Below are positions 25,255-37,033 of a DNA stretch of 64,000 nucleotides, piece after piece. Within the stretch, counting starts at the first letter, position 1. The number at the start of each line of letters is the position of its first letter. Location of the stretch: the NCBI RefSeq assembly GCF_003443675.1, contig NZ_CP031963.1, positions 744,001-808,000 on the forward strand, read 5' to 3'. The notes under the pieces were generated by a model. That model was given only the letters and a program-made list of their open reading frames with translations. It had not been told where the DNA came from and searched no databases. The translations under genes were made by a program, and so were the position numbers. The stretch comes from Aquimarina sp. BL5. GTDB taxonomy: Bacteria > Bacteroidota > Bacteroidia > Flavobacteriales > Flavobacteriaceae.

Positions 25255-25725
25255 ACTGCCGCTTTCGGAAAAAGAATACAAGAAATCATGAAATTTTATC
25301 ATGTTTCGGCATCAGGATTTGCAGACGCTATGGGTGTAGGTCGCTCTTCTATTTCACATATTCTTTCTGGTAGAAATAAACCAAGTTTAGACTTTGTAAT
25401 GAAAATTACAGAAGCTTATCCAGAAGCAGAATTATATTGGTTGCTTTATGGTCAGGGTACATTTCCTAAATCCGAAGAAACGAATAAACCTATAGAAACA
25501 ACTCCGCAAATTATACCAACAGTTCCTACTCTAACCGAAATACCAAATACTGAAGAACTCGAACAAGATTTATTCTCTATTCCGGAACCTGAAATTCAAA
25601 ACAATATTTCGGATAACACAGAAAATGAAGAAAAACAGATCATCAATACTGCTTTTGCTACTAAAGAAATTAATCAAATTGTATTTTTTTATAAAGATGG
25701 TACTTTTGACATCTACAAGAATTAA
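25246..25725 (+). CDS. XRE-family HTH regulator
   Basis: 159 residues. Residues 7-62 are a Cro/CI-type HTH (F-G-K-R-I-Q-E-I-M-K-F-Y, A-D-A-M-G-V-G-R-S-S-I-S-H-I-L-S-G-R-N-K-P), followed by a linker rich in Pro, Glu and Thr (about 80-130) and a short C-terminal beta segment ending V-F-F-Y-K-D-G-T-F-D-I-Y. No ligand or peptidase domain. The start codon sits inside an operator that matches five others in the same intergenic gap, so autoregulation and control of the divergent M14 gene are strongly suggested. Confidence 0.9.
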   Translation: MVNTAAFGKRIQEIMKFYHVSASGFADAMGVGRSSISHILSGRNKPSLDFVMKITEAYPEAELYWLLYGQGTFPKSEETNKPIETTPQIIPTVPTLTEIPNTEELEQDLFSIPEPEIQNNISDNTENEEKQIINTAFATKEINQIVFFYKDGTFDIYKN

Positions 25726-25804
25726 AAATCTTAACAACTTTTCTCACTGTTGCTGTAAAATCTGTTGAAATAGATTTATTTTCGTTTATCACTATTATAA
25801 TGCT

Positions 25805-26182
25805 ATGAGGCGACTTGCTTTTTTACTCTTTATTTCTGTATTGCTTTCCAGTTGTTATCAGCAAGAAAGGGATTGTACAGATTTTCAGACTGGTACTTTT
25901 GAATTTGAAACCTATCTTAATGGAGCGCTTGCTAAAACTACATTTGTCCGTAATGATTCTATCGAAATAGATTATTTCCAAGGTAAAAGTGATACCGCTA
26001 GTATTCGCTGGATTAATGACTGCGAGTATGTAGTAAAGAAACTTCATCCAAAAAATATGGCCGAGGAAAAAGCGATTCATATGAAGATCCTAACCACAGA
26101 TAAAAACACTTATACTTTTGAATATGGGTTGGTAGGTGTTAAAAAAAATAAGCAAAGAGGAACTGCTAAAAAAATAGAGTAA
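25805..26182 (+). CDS. Small lipoprotein coupled to TerC gene
   Basis: 125 residues with a lipoprotein signal and lipobox L-L-S-S-C (Cys17), followed by a mostly beta domain with two cysteines. I do not recognise a functional family; related flavobacterial proteins sometimes carry a misleading topoisomerase name for which nothing in this sequence gives support. The stop codon shares bases with the TerC start (TAATG at 26180-26184), so the two are translationally coupled. Confidence 0.72.
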   Translation: MRRLAFLLFISVLLSSCYQQERDCTDFQTGTFEFETYLNGALAKTTFVRNDSIEIDYFQGKSDTASIRWINDCEYVVKKLHPKNMAEEKAIHMKILTTDKNTYTFEYGLVGVKKNKQRGTAKKIE

Positions 26183-26988
26183 TGCTAGAAATTTTTACAA
26201 CTGCCGACGCTTGGATAGCCCTATTAACGTTGACTTTTCTTGAAATTGTATTAGGTATTGATAATATTATATTCATTTCGTTAGCTTCGAGTAAGTTACC
26301 TAATGAAGAACAAAAAAAAGCAACCAATATTGGTTTATTACTAGCCATGGTTATGCGGATTGTATTGCTGTTTGGTATTTCCTTGATTGTAGCGATGGAA
26401 GCTCCTTTCTGGCATATTAATCTACCTTGGATAGAAGCTGGAATTAGCGGACAGTCTCTCATATTATTTGGAGGAGGACTTTTCCTCTTATATAAGAGTG
26501 TTCACGAAATCCACGAAAAAGTTGACGAAAAAGGAGAAGAAGAGAAAGAGATTAAAGAAAAAAGTTCAAGTTCATTATCCAAAGCAATTGTACAAATTAC
26601 ATTGATCAATGTTGTTTTCTCTTTTGATTCTATTCTTACCGCTGTCGGCATGACTAATGGACTAAGTGACAACCCAACGGATGCGCTGATTATAATGATT
26701 ATCGCTGTGATAATTTCTGTTTTAATTATGATGCTATTTGCTACACCAGTTGGTCGTTTTGTAAACAAACATCCATCAGTTCAGATTCTAGGGCTTTCAT
26801 TTTTGATTCTTATAGGTTTTATGCTGATTGCAGAAGCTGCGCATTTAGCGCATTTACAAGTGTTCGAAAGTAAAGTTGGTACTATTCCTAAAGGGTACTT
26901 ATATTTTACCATTGCGTTTTCATTATTTGTAGAGTTTATAAATTTTAAACTTCGCAAAAAAGGAAAACTGAGAGGACAAGAAAATTAG
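26182..26988 (+). CDS. TerC-family integral membrane protein
   Basis: 268 residues, about seven hydrophobic helices. Family signatures: L-T-F-L-E-I-V-L-G-I-D-N-I-I-F-I (18-33), whose acidic residues face the membrane, and the matching V-V-F-S-F-D-S-I-L-T-A-V-G (about 145-157). TerC proteins export manganese or handle metal at the membrane and are linked to tellurite resistance; TMEM175-like functions are excluded by size. Its start overlaps the lipoprotein stop. A charged loop (residues 110-134, many Lys and Glu) separates helices 3 and 4. Confidence 0.92.
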   Translation: MLEIFTTADAWIALLTLTFLEIVLGIDNIIFISLASSKLPNEEQKKATNIGLLLAMVMRIVLLFGISLIVAMEAPFWHINLPWIEAGISGQSLILFGGGLFLLYKSVHEIHEKVDEKGEEEKEIKEKSSSSLSKAIVQITLINVVFSFDSILTAVGMTNGLSDNPTDALIIMIIAVIISVLIMMLFATPVGRFVNKHPSVQILGLSFLILIGFMLIAEAAHLAHLQVFESKVGTIPKGYLYFTIAFSLFVEFINFKLRKKGKLRGQEN

Positions 26989-27052
26989 AATTTAAAAGAA
27001 ATTATTGCATTTTTGAGGAAATTACAGTGATCTCACCTATAGACAGAAACAA

Positions 27053-27631
27053 ATGAGCAAATTAAAAGAATTACAAGATCGTAGTGGATCTGTATGCGAA
27101 TTATGTGGTATTACCAAGGATTTATCTACATACGATCTTCCTGAATCACCAAATGTGGGATTAGATTCTAGCATTTTAGTATGCTCAACTTGCAAAGGAC
27201 AAATTGAAGATGTTTCCACAATAGACGCAAATCACTGGCGTTGCCTCAATGATAGTATGTGGAGCCAGGTTTCTGGAGTACAGGTTATGGCCTGGAGAAT
27301 GCTTACTCGATTGCGTTCAGAAGGTTGGCCACAGGATTTGTTAGATATGTTATATCTGGATGATGATACATTAGCTTGGGCAAAAGCTACTGGAGAAGGT
27401 GATGATGAAAATGCTACTATAAAACATATCGATTCTAACGGTACAGCGTTACAAGTTGGAGATAATGTAGTACTGATTAAAGATCTAAACGTAAAAGGTG
27501 CTAATTTTACTGCCAAAAGAGGTACAGCAGTCCGTAATATCTCTTTAGTATATGATAACCCTGAACATATAGAAGGTAAAGTTAATGGCCAACACATTGT
27601 GATCTTAACCAAGTTTGTAAAAAAATCTTAA
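27053..27631 (+). CDS. PhnA/YjdM-like zinc-ribbon protein
   Basis: 192 residues. An N-terminal zinc ribbon is formed by C-E-L-C (15-18) and C-S-T-C (44-47); the C-terminal 70 residues are the PhnA domain (G-T-A-L-Q-V-G-D-N-V-V-L-I-K-D-L-N-V-K-G). Between them is a 70-residue helical domain (W-R-C-L-N-D-S-M-W) not found in the short E. coli form. The name refers to alkylphosphonate utilisation, but no phosphonate hydrolysis gene is nearby and the true role is not established. Confidence 0.85.
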   Translation: MSKLKELQDRSGSVCELCGITKDLSTYDLPESPNVGLDSSILVCSTCKGQIEDVSTIDANHWRCLNDSMWSQVSGVQVMAWRMLTRLRSEGWPQDLLDMLYLDDDTLAWAKATGEGDDENATIKHIDSNGTALQVGDNVVLIKDLNVKGANFTAKRGTAVRNISLVYDNPEHIEGKVNGQHIVILTKFVKKS

Positions 27632-27743
27632 TCGATTTATTTATAGCACGTAAGCTATAGGTTACTTAAAATTTAAGTAAAAAAAACATTTAACACCCTC
27701 AATAATTTTTGTTTTTCGTTGTTATTAAAGAATTTTATTCCGA

Positions 27744-27783
27744 TTTAAATAACTAAAGTATTACTTTAAGTAAGTTATTTAAA
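27744..27783. promoter_or_regulatory. Inverted repeat upstream of the xylanase gene
   Basis: Eleven-base arms TTTAAATAACT (27744-27754) and AGTTATTTAAA (27773-27783) around an 18-base centre that holds the palindrome ACTTTAAGT. It lies 34 bases before the xylanase start and could be an operator or a leader hairpin. Confidence 0.4.
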
Positions 27784-27817
27784 TTACTAAAAATAAGATT
27801 TTTAATAAATAACAATT

Positions 27818-28828
27818 ATGAATAAACAATTCCCTAAACGACAAAATCACACAATTCTAACAATATTACTATTTATGTTTCTTTTAGGAAATATTCTAAG
27901 TAGCAAAGCACAAACCTATTGCATACAATCAGGAGCAGAACAGATTGCTGGAGAAGAAGATGGATTCAGATATGAATTATGGAATCAAAATTCACAAGGG
28001 ACTGCTTGTATGACACTTGGTAATGAAGCTTTATTTAGCGGAGAATGGGATGGCATATTGAACTATTTAGCAAGAAGAGGTTTAGGATATGATCAAACCC
28101 AACTACATCAAGAAATCGGAGATTTTTACACCACTTACAATTGTAATTACAACCCCTCTACCAATTCAGGGAACTCCTATTTGTCTATTTATGGATGGAC
28201 TATCGAGCCTCTTGTAGAATATTATATCATTGAAGATTGGCGTAATTGGATTCCATCAATGGTAGAGGGGGCTGTTTTAAAAAAATCTTTTGAAATAAAC
28301 GGAAGTATGTATGATGTATACGAGAACACAAGAGTGAATCAACCTTCGATTGTGGGTATCGCTACGTTTCAACAATATTTTAGCATAAGAAGAGATACAA
28401 GAAATAGTGGTACTATAGATATTTCAGAGCATTTTAATCAATGGGAGTCTATTGATATGAATTTAGGTAAATTACATGAAGTTTCTTTTGTTGTAGAGGG
28501 ATACCAAAGTAGCGGTAATTTTGAATTTACAGAGCTTGATGTATTTGTAGATAATACTACTTTAGGAATAAATAATAGTAACAATCCTAATTCATACTTT
28601 GAGATTTATCCTAACCCTACAAAAGATGAAGCATATATAAAATTTAAAAACACCTCTAATTCAATAAAAAAACTCAAAATATATGACACCACCGGAAAAA
28701 CTATAATATCAAAAAGCTATAATCATACAGAGAACACAGACAAAATCTCTAATCTAACAAAGGGGGTTTACTTTGTCTTACTAAGTACAGATAACCAAAG
28801 AGTTGTAGATAAGTTGATTATCTATTAA
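27818..28828 (+). CDS. Secreted GH11 endo-1,4-beta-xylanase with T9SS tail
   Basis: 336 residues. Signal peptide to about residue 32 (S-S-K-A-Q). Residues 35-250 are a glycoside hydrolase family 11 domain: Y-E-L-W, C-M-T-L-G, G-L-G-Y, S-Y-L-S-I-Y-G-W-T, nucleophile E134 in P-L-V-E-Y-Y-I-I-E-D-W, P-S-I-V-G-x-A-T-F-Q-Q-Y-F-S-I-R-R, S-E-H-F-N-Q-W, and acid/base E227 in V-V-E-G-Y-Q-S-S-G. It cleaves internal bonds of xylan. The last 75 residues form a type IX secretion sorting domain (Y-P-N-P-T-K-D, ending L-I-I-Y), so the enzyme is exported to the surface or medium. No other xylan gene is adjacent. Confidence 0.93.
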   Translation: MNKQFPKRQNHTILTILLFMFLLGNILSSKAQTYCIQSGAEQIAGEEDGFRYELWNQNSQGTACMTLGNEALFSGEWDGILNYLARRGLGYDQTQLHQEIGDFYTTYNCNYNPSTNSGNSYLSIYGWTIEPLVEYYIIEDWRNWIPSMVEGAVLKKSFEINGSMYDVYENTRVNQPSIVGIATFQQYFSIRRDTRNSGTIDISEHFNQWESIDMNLGKLHEVSFVVEGYQSSGNFEFTELDVFVDNTTLGINNSNNPNSYFEIYPNPTKDEAYIKFKNTSNSIKKLKIYDTTGKTIISKSYNHTENTDKISNLTKGVYFVLLSTDNQRVVDKLIIY

Positions 28829-28829
28829 C

Positions 28830-28871
28830 AAGAACTATAAATCATTTCTGTGATTATGATTTATAGTTCTT
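28830..28871. terminator. Bidirectional terminator between xylanase and parC
   Basis: Perfect 16-base stem, AAGAACTATAAATCAT (28830-28845) with 28856-28871, loop of 10 bases, lying two bases after the xylanase stop and 11 before the parC stop. It serves the two convergent genes. Confidence 0.78.
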
Positions 28872-28882
28872 CCATATTTTTT

Positions 28883-31537
28883 TTAGAATAATGTTGGTTG
28901 ATCACTATTCTCATCATCTTCAGAATTACCAATCCCAGAAGTGTTTTTGGAACCAGATGAAACCGCTTCTTCTTCTATTACTTCGATTTCTTCTGCAGGT
29001 AGCTCTTCAGGTTCATCATATGGTAAAGATTCTAATAAATTTATCTGCCTCACCTTTTCTGTAGTCAATTGATTGCCCTGTGCTTTAATTCCTTTGACAG
29101 AGATGAAATCCTCTAAACTTATTTCATCATTCGGTTTCTGATCTTTACCTCTTAATTTATTATACACTATTTCTGCTACGGGTCTATGATCTGTAGAAAC
29201 TATTTCTAAAAATGACTTCTGATGATCCGAAATAAATGTCTCTTCACGATCCGCATTTTCGACTAAAAATCGTTTTACATAATACTTTTCTTTCTCTCCG
29301 TCCCAATAAATAGCAGAGATAGGCTTCATTGGCTTCCATTTTTCAAGTACCACCATATCAGAACCAAAGTGCACAGTTATCTCAGGAATAATGGTTTTAA
29401 GAAGTCCTTTTTGACTAATAACCAGCAATCTATCTTCTCCTTTAAATTCTCCTAGCAATTCCCCTCTTCCATCTACATTCAATCTTTGTACAGTATCATC
29501 AAACCAGATTTTACGAGGCTTTAAAGTAGAAACACCCTGTTCTTTTAATTCAATTTTTTTGATATTATATTTAGTAACAATATTACCTTTAACACCTCTC
29601 CCTTTTATCAATAGATCGGAAAAATTAAGATCAAACTTTAATTTCTTCACACTTCCTGCCTGACGCAAGAAAATAGTAATTATCTCTGCTTCTCCGTTTG
29701 GGTTTGCAGTAAAATAAGTAACCTTAGAACTTTTCTTCCCTTGTGTTAAATCATATTCTTTATCTCTTGTAACTCCTGTAACCGCAAAACGTTTCACATA
29801 AGATGCTCCTCCTCGACCATCTTGATAAATCATATTATAAATAGTACGCTTATCTTTCTTTTTAAAGACAGCAACATGTATAATATCCTTACCTACAAAG
29901 GTCTTAGCATCTACTTTAGTTATCATCAGTTTACCCTCTGCTGTAAAACATATAATATCATCAATATCAGAACAATCAGTAACATATTCATTTTTACGAA
30001 GCGATGTACCAACAAATCCTTCTTCACGATTTACGTACAGCTTTGTATTTCTGATAACAACTTTAGTCGCTTCTATGTCGTCAAAAATTCTTATTTCAGT
30101 TTTTCGCTCCCATCCTTTACCATAGGTACTTTTCAGTCTTTTAAAATAGGAAACAGCATACTCAATAAGATGTGCCAAATGATGTTTTACCTGAGCAATA
30201 TCTTCTTCTAAAGCTTCAATCTTCTGTTGTGCCTTATCGATATCAAATTTTGAGATTCTTTTAATTCTAATTTCTGTTAAACGAACAATATCTTCTTCGG
30301 TAACAGCTCGCTTTAAATGTTTTATATGTGGTTGTAAACCTTTATCAATAGCCTTTATTACTCCTTCCCAAGTTTCTTCTTCCTCAATTTCGCGATAAAT
30401 ACGGTTTTCGATAAAAATTCTTTCTAATGATGCGAAATGCCATTGCTCCTGTAATTCGTTTAACTGAATTTCTAATTCCTTCTTCAATAACTCTACAGTA
30501 TGATCTGTAGAACGTTTTAGCATTTCGGAGACTCCTATAAAATTAGGTCTGCTATTATCTTCAATCACACATCCCAAAGGAGAAATAGATGACTCGCAAT
30601 TCGTAAAAGCATATAAAGCATCGATAGTTTTATCCGGAGAAATACCTCCTGGCAAATGCACTAAAATTTCTACTTCTGCAGCAGTATTATCCTCTATTTT
30701 TTTAATTTTTATCTTACCTTTTTCATTCGCTTTTAAGATAGAATCAATTAAACTAGAAGTTGTAGTAGAGAAAGGTATCTCACTTATAACCAGCGTGTTC
30801 TTATCTAATTGAGAGATTTTTGCACGTACTCTAACTTTACCCCCACGATTACCATCATTGTAATTAGTAAAGTCTGCTATTCCTGCAGTTGGAAAATCTG
30901 GTAAAATTGTAAACCGTTTACCCTGCAGATGTTTAATAGAAGCATCGATCAATTCTAAAAAATTATGAGGTAGAATTTTAGTACTAAGTCCTACTGCAAT
31001 CCCTTCTGCTCCTTGTGCTAATAATAAAGGAAATTTTATAGGTAAATTAATCGGCTCTTTCTTTCTTCCATCATACGATAACTGCCAATCTGTTACTTTA
31101 GGGTTATATACTACATCTAGTGCAAATTTAGATAATCGCGCTTCTATATACCTAGAAGCTGCCGCTCTGTCGCCAGTGAGTATATTACCCCAGTTACCCT
31201 GCATATCAATTAACAGATCTTTTTGTCCAATCTGTACCATTGCATCTGCAATACTAGCATCACCATGTGGATGATACTGCATAGTATGTCCTACAATATT
31301 AGCTACTTTATTATATCTACCATCATCTAAGTCTTTCATAGAATGTAGAATTCTACGCTGAACAGGTTTCAGCCCATCTTCTATTGATGGTACTGCTCTT
31401 TCTAAGATTACATAGGATGCGTAATCCAGAAACCAATCCTTATACATTCCGGTAACCTTTGTAATCACTTCCTGAGGCTGATGATCTTCTGGAGTTAACT
31501 CACTATGTAGTTCTTCGTTTTCGTTTTCTATATCCAT
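28883..31537 (-). CDS. parC: DNA topoisomerase IV subunit A
   Basis: Breakage-rejoining subunit of topoisomerase IV, which decatenates daughter chromosomes. 884 residues. The active-site tyrosine is Y130 in R-A-A-A-S-R-Y-I-E-A-R-L; the quinolone region reads H-P-H-G-D-A-S-I-A-D-A-M (89-100), with Ala94 and Asp98 where E. coli ParC has Ser80 and Glu84. A long coiled coil (about 415-450) precedes the C-terminal beta-pinwheel region, and the tail is acidic and Gln/Asn rich. It begins 28 bases after the parE stop, so the two are co-transcribed. Subunit assignment to topoisomerase IV rather than gyrase follows from the parE partner and the shape of the C-terminal domain. Confidence 0.9.
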   Translation of the reverse strand: MDIENENEELHSELTPEDHQPQEVITKVTGMYKDWFLDYASYVILERAVPSIEDGLKPVQRRILHSMKDLDDGRYNKVANIVGHTMQYHPHGDASIADAMVQIGQKDLLIDMQGNWGNILTGDRAAASRYIEARLSKFALDVVYNPKVTDWQLSYDGRKKEPINLPIKFPLLLAQGAEGIAVGLSTKILPHNFLELIDASIKHLQGKRFTILPDFPTAGIADFTNYNDGNRGGKVRVRAKISQLDKNTLVISEIPFSTTTSSLIDSILKANEKGKIKIKKIEDNTAAEVEILVHLPGGISPDKTIDALYAFTNCESSISPLGCVIEDNSRPNFIGVSEMLKRSTDHTVELLKKELEIQLNELQEQWHFASLERIFIENRIYREIEEEETWEGVIKAIDKGLQPHIKHLKRAVTEEDIVRLTEIRIKRISKFDIDKAQQKIEALEEDIAQVKHHLAHLIEYAVSYFKRLKSTYGKGWERKTEIRIFDDIEATKVVIRNTKLYVNREEGFVGTSLRKNEYVTDCSDIDDIICFTAEGKLMITKVDAKTFVGKDIIHVAVFKKKDKRTIYNMIYQDGRGGASYVKRFAVTGVTRDKEYDLTQGKKSSKVTYFTANPNGEAEIITIFLRQAGSVKKLKFDLNFSDLLIKGRGVKGNIVTKYNIKKIELKEQGVSTLKPRKIWFDDTVQRLNVDGRGELLGEFKGEDRLLVISQKGLLKTIIPEITVHFGSDMVVLEKWKPMKPISAIYWDGEKEKYYVKRFLVENADREETFISDHQKSFLEIVSTDHRPVAEIVYNKLRGKDQKPNDEISLEDFISVKGIKAQGNQLTTEKVRQINLLESLPYDEPEELPAEEIEVIEEEAVSSGSKNTSGIGNSEDDENSDQPTLF

Positions 31538-31565
31538 ACCTTTTCCGGGGGCACTTTTTGTATCC

Positions 31566-33425
31566 TTATAATTCTTCTTCTATAGTATCTAACTCTACTT
31601 TAAGATTTTCTATAATAAACTCTTGTCTATTAGGTGTATTTTTTCCCATATAAAAAGATAATAACTCCTCAATAGGTTTTTCTTTATCCAACATTACAGG
31701 ATCTAAACGAATATCATCTCCAATAAAATGCACAAATTCATCTGGAGAAATTTCTCCCAGTCCCTTAAATCGGGTGATTTCTGGTTTTCCAGATAGTTTA
31801 GTAATGGCATCTCTTCTTTCTTGTTCAGAATAGCAATAAATAGTTTCTTTTTTATTTCTAACTCTAAATAATGGTGTTTGCAAAATATACAAATGTCCTT
31901 CTTTAATAACTTCTGGAAAAAACTGTAGAAAGAATGTAATCAACAAAAGCCTAATGTGCATTCCATCTACATCGGCATCGGTAGCAATAACAATATTATT
32001 ATATCTAAGATCCTCTAATGACTCTTCTATATTAAGTGCCGCTTGCAATAGATTGAACTCTTCATTCTCATACACAATTTTCTTGCTCATGTTATAGCAA
32101 TTCAAGGGCTTACCACGTAAACTAAAAACTGCTTGCGTATTTACATCTCTTGATTTTGTTATAGAACCACTTGCAGAGTCTCCCTCGGTAATAAACAAAG
32201 TACTCTCTAGATTTCGATCTTTCTTACTATCTGTAAGATGCACACGACAATCTCTTAATTTTTTATTATGTAAACTTGCCTTTTTAGCACGTTCACGCGC
32301 TAGTTTACGTATCCCAGATAAATCTTTACGTTCTCGTTCTGCTTGTAATATCTTGCGCTGAACACTTTCTGCTACATCCGAATTCTTATGTAAAAAGTTA
32401 TCAAGTTTAGTTTTTATAAAGTCATTAATAAAAGTACGCACAGTTGGTAGTTTTCCACCCATTTCTGTAGAACCTAATTTGGTTTTGGTTTGACTCTCAA
32501 AAACCGGTTCCATTACTTTTATACTTATTGCAGATACAATTGATTTACGAATATCACTGGCTTCATAGTTTTTACCATAAAACTCTCTAATTGTTTTCAC
32601 TATTGCTTCTCTAAAAGCAGCCTGATGTGTTCCTCCTTGCGTTGTATTCTGTCCATTTACAAAAGAATGATACTCCTCACTGTACTGTGTTTTACTATGT
32701 GTAATAGCAATTTCGATATCTTCTCCTAACAAATGAATAATAGGATACAATCGATCATCTTCATTGATAGTATCAGAAAGAAGATCTTTTAATCCGTTTT
32801 CAGAAAAATATTTTTCTCCATTAAATAATATAGTTAATCCTGGATTTAGATACACATAATTTTTAAGCATCTTCGCAACGTACTCTGTACGATACTTATA
32901 ATTTTTAAAAATGGTATCATCTGGCACAAACGAAACTTTTGTTCCTTTTCTGCGAGAGGTTTCTTCTAAAACATCCTGATTCGTTAGATTCCCTTTCTCA
33001 AATTCTGCAGAAGCCGATTTCCCATCCCGTGTGGATTCTACTCTAAAAAATTTAGATAATGCATTTACAGCCTTAGTACCAACTCCATTTAACCCAACAG
33101 ACTTCTTAAATGCTCTGGAATCATATTTACCTCCAGTATTCATCTTAGAAACTACATCTACTACTTTACCTAATGGAATCCCACGACCATAATCTCTTAC
33201 AATCACTTTATCTCCTTGAATGGAAATCTCAATAGTTTTACCAGCACCCATGACATATTCATCAATAGAATTATCAAGTACTTCTTTTAGTAAAATATAA
33301 ATTCCATCATCCGCAGATGATCCATCTCCAAGTTTACCAATATACATACCAGGTCGCATACGGATATGTTCTTTCCAGTCGAGGGATCGTATATTATCTT
33401 CGGTATATTTAGTTTCCTTACTCAT
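31566..33425 (-). CDS. parE: DNA topoisomerase IV subunit B
   Basis: ATPase subunit of topoisomerase IV, 619 residues, typical for the shorter flavobacterial ParE. GHKL ATP site: E-V-L-D-N-S-I-D-E (catalytic Glu about 46), D-Y-G-R-G-I-P, and [17 protein letters not shown] metal site: [10 protein letters not shown] (Glu about 414) and D-A-D-V-D-G-M-H-I. The final motif [10 protein letters not shown] is also present. First gene of the parE-parC pair. Confidence 0.95.
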   Translation of the reverse strand: MSKETKYTEDNIRSLDWKEHIRMRPGMYIGKLGDGSSADDGIYILLKEVLDNSIDEYVMGAGKTIEISIQGDKVIVRDYGRGIPLGKVVDVVSKMNTGGKYDSRAFKKSVGLNGVGTKAVNALSKFFRVESTRDGKSASAEFEKGNLTNQDVLEETSRRKGTKVSFVPDDTIFKNYKYRTEYVAKMLKNYVYLNPGLTILFNGEKYFSENGLKDLLSDTINEDDRLYPIIHLLGEDIEIAITHSKTQYSEEYHSFVNGQNTTQGGTHQAAFREAIVKTIREFYGKNYEASDIRKSIVSAISIKVMEPVFESQTKTKLGSTEMGGKLPTVRTFINDFIKTKLDNFLHKNSDVAESVQRKILQAERERKDLSGIRKLARERAKKASLHNKKLRDCRVHLTDSKKDRNLESTLFITEGDSASGSITKSRDVNTQAVFSLRGKPLNCYNMSKKIVYENEEFNLLQAALNIEESLEDLRYNNIVIATDADVDGMHIRLLLITFFLQFFPEVIKEGHLYILQTPLFRVRNKKETIYCYSEQERRDAITKLSGKPEITRFKGLGEISPDEFVHFIGDDIRLDPVMLDKEKPIEELLSFYMGKNTPNRQEFIIENLKVELDTIEEEL

Positions 33426-33769
33426 AAATTTTGGGTAGAATGCTTGCTAATATAAGGTTTCACTTACGGAATTAAAATAGATACACTACAAAGTAATTAA
33501 CAATTACAGCTTGTTTTTTGTTGATTATTTGGCTTACAGTAAATTGAAGATTTTCTAAGAAGTACTTGTCAATCATTTTTTTTAACCTCCAAAGAAAAAC
33601 ACCTATAAAACACGAGAAAACCCTTATATATCTTTTTAAAATAATTGAACACCTTTACACAACCTCATAAACAACTCATAATCAAAACACAACACCTACT
33701 TCCTGTACATTATTCCTATCTTAAATCAGGAACAATGTTCAATAAACTTTTTACCTAAACACATTTATT
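33426..33769. other. Intergenic gap of 344 bases without a gene
   Basis: Lies between the divergent parE and lipoprotein genes and must contain both promoters. I found no ORF with coding character, no RNA gene and no strong hairpin; only AT-rich DNA with several CAC/ACAC tracts toward 33620-33720. Confidence 0.6.
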
Positions 33770-34501
33770 ATGAAAAAAAGATTCATCTTACTTTTTGTAC
33801 TTTCTTTAGTATTATTAACAAGCTGCAGTAGTGATGACAATACTGCACTGATTCCTTCCGCGGATATCATTGGAACCGTCGAACTTTATGACGATGATCA
33901 GAACATTATTGACAATACAAACATGACTATTTCTTTAGAGGGAAGTTCTCCCTTAATAACTGCTACAACAGATCTAAACGGAAATTACAACTTAAAAAAT
34001 GTCCCCTTCGGAACCTATACTATAGTATATGAAAAGGAAGGTTTTGGAACCTACAAACGTTTTGATGTAGAACATACCGACGTAGGTGAATTTACATTAA
34101 TCCCAGAACAATTAAAACTTGGTCAAATCTCTAATAGTATTATAACAGAAAATACAGTAGTAATAAACGGCAATTTCATTATTCTTACGGTCACTCGTCC
34201 TGAAACAGAAGACTTACTGGTAAAAAGATTACGAATTTTTTATCATAACAGCGAGAATGTAAGTAATGAAATTTACACCGAATTTTCACCTATTGTAGGA
34301 ACTAACTCGAATCTTGCTAATCTAACTTTTTCAATAGCTTTTTTCATAAATTTAGGTTTTGAACCTGGAGATACGTTATGGTTTAAAGTATATGGTGATA
34401 ATTTCTATAGCAATTCATATATGGATCCAGATCTAGGCGTTACCGTGTTTCCTAATGTAAATCCTATTACTGCAGATGCAGTTTCTATAGTTATTCCGTA
34501 A
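33770..34501 (+). CDS. Lipoprotein with carboxypeptidase-regulatory-like domain
   Basis: 243 residues. Lipoprotein signal with lipobox L-T-S-C (Cys19) and the S-S-D-D-N spacer typical of exported Bacteroidetes lipoproteins. Residues 32-105 resemble a CarboxypepD_reg-like seven-strand beta sandwich (I-I-G-T-V-E-L-Y-D, T-T-D-L-N-G-N-Y-N-L-K-N-V-P-F-G-T-Y). The rest is beta-rich and unassigned. Probably surface-exposed; partner unknown. It is a single gene between parE and katG. Confidence 0.75.
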   Translation: MKKRFILLFVLSLVLLTSCSSDDNTALIPSADIIGTVELYDDDQNIIDNTNMTISLEGSSPLITATTDLNGNYNLKNVPFGTYTIVYEKEGFGTYKRFDVEHTDVGEFTLIPEQLKLGQISNSIITENTVVINGNFIILTVTRPETEDLLVKRLRIFYHNSENVSNEIYTEFSPIVGTNSNLANLTFSIAFFINLGFEPGDTLWFKVYGDNFYSNSYMDPDLGVTVFPNVNPITADAVSIVIP

Positions 34502-34551
34502 ATACTAAAGTTTAATTATATTCTTAAAGTTACGAATATGAATTTTTTGAA

Positions 34552-34585
34552 TAAAAAAAAAGGTGATCTTTTTCAAGATCACCTT
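34552..34585. terminator. Bidirectional terminator between lipoprotein and katG
   Basis: AAGGTGATCTT (34560-34570) pairs with AAGATCACCTT (34575-34585) round a 4-base loop; a run of A precedes it, giving T8 on the minus strand after katG. Confidence 0.88.
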
Positions 34586-34624
34586 ACTTAAAAATATATC
34601 TGATTTCTCGAAACTATCTCTACT

Positions 34625-36883
<2,259 letters not shown>

Positions 36884-36982
36884 CTATTACATATAGATTA
36901 ATTATATATTTAAATGAACTAACAATAAATAAAATCTATACTTCATTCGTAATCCTCATAAAATTAATCTAACGAATATTTG

Positions 36983-37026
36983 TGTAACCAAATGATTACA
37001 TATATATTTGTAACCAATCAGTTACA
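36983..37026. promoter_or_regulatory. Two tandem 18-base operators in front of the ArsR gene
   Basis: TGTAACCAAATGATTACA (36983-37000) and TGTAACCAATCAGTTACA (37009-37026) share TGTAACCAA and a TTACA arm, the second being a palindrome of TGTAAC/GTTACA. Centres are 26 bases apart and the second ends 7 bases before the ATG, a standard place for an autoregulating ArsR-type dimer. Confidence 0.75.
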
Positions 37027-37033
37027 TTTAATA

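Noticed and set aside
25805..26182. Topoisomerase-related name sometimes given to this small lipoprotein family
   Set aside because: No TOPRIM, GHKL or breakage-rejoining motif exists in its 125 residues; it has a clear lipobox.
29822..30211. 129-codon ORF on the plus strand inside parC
   Set aside because: It is antisense to a clear ParC reading frame and has no domain character; it is a shadow.
33426..33769. Possible small RNA in the parE-lipoprotein gap
   Set aside because: No promoter-hairpin-T-run pattern could be seen; only AT-rich sequence.
36980..37033. Longer start (TTG at 36980) for the ArsR protein
   Set aside because: It would translate through the two operators; the ATG at 37034 begins the conserved domain directly.
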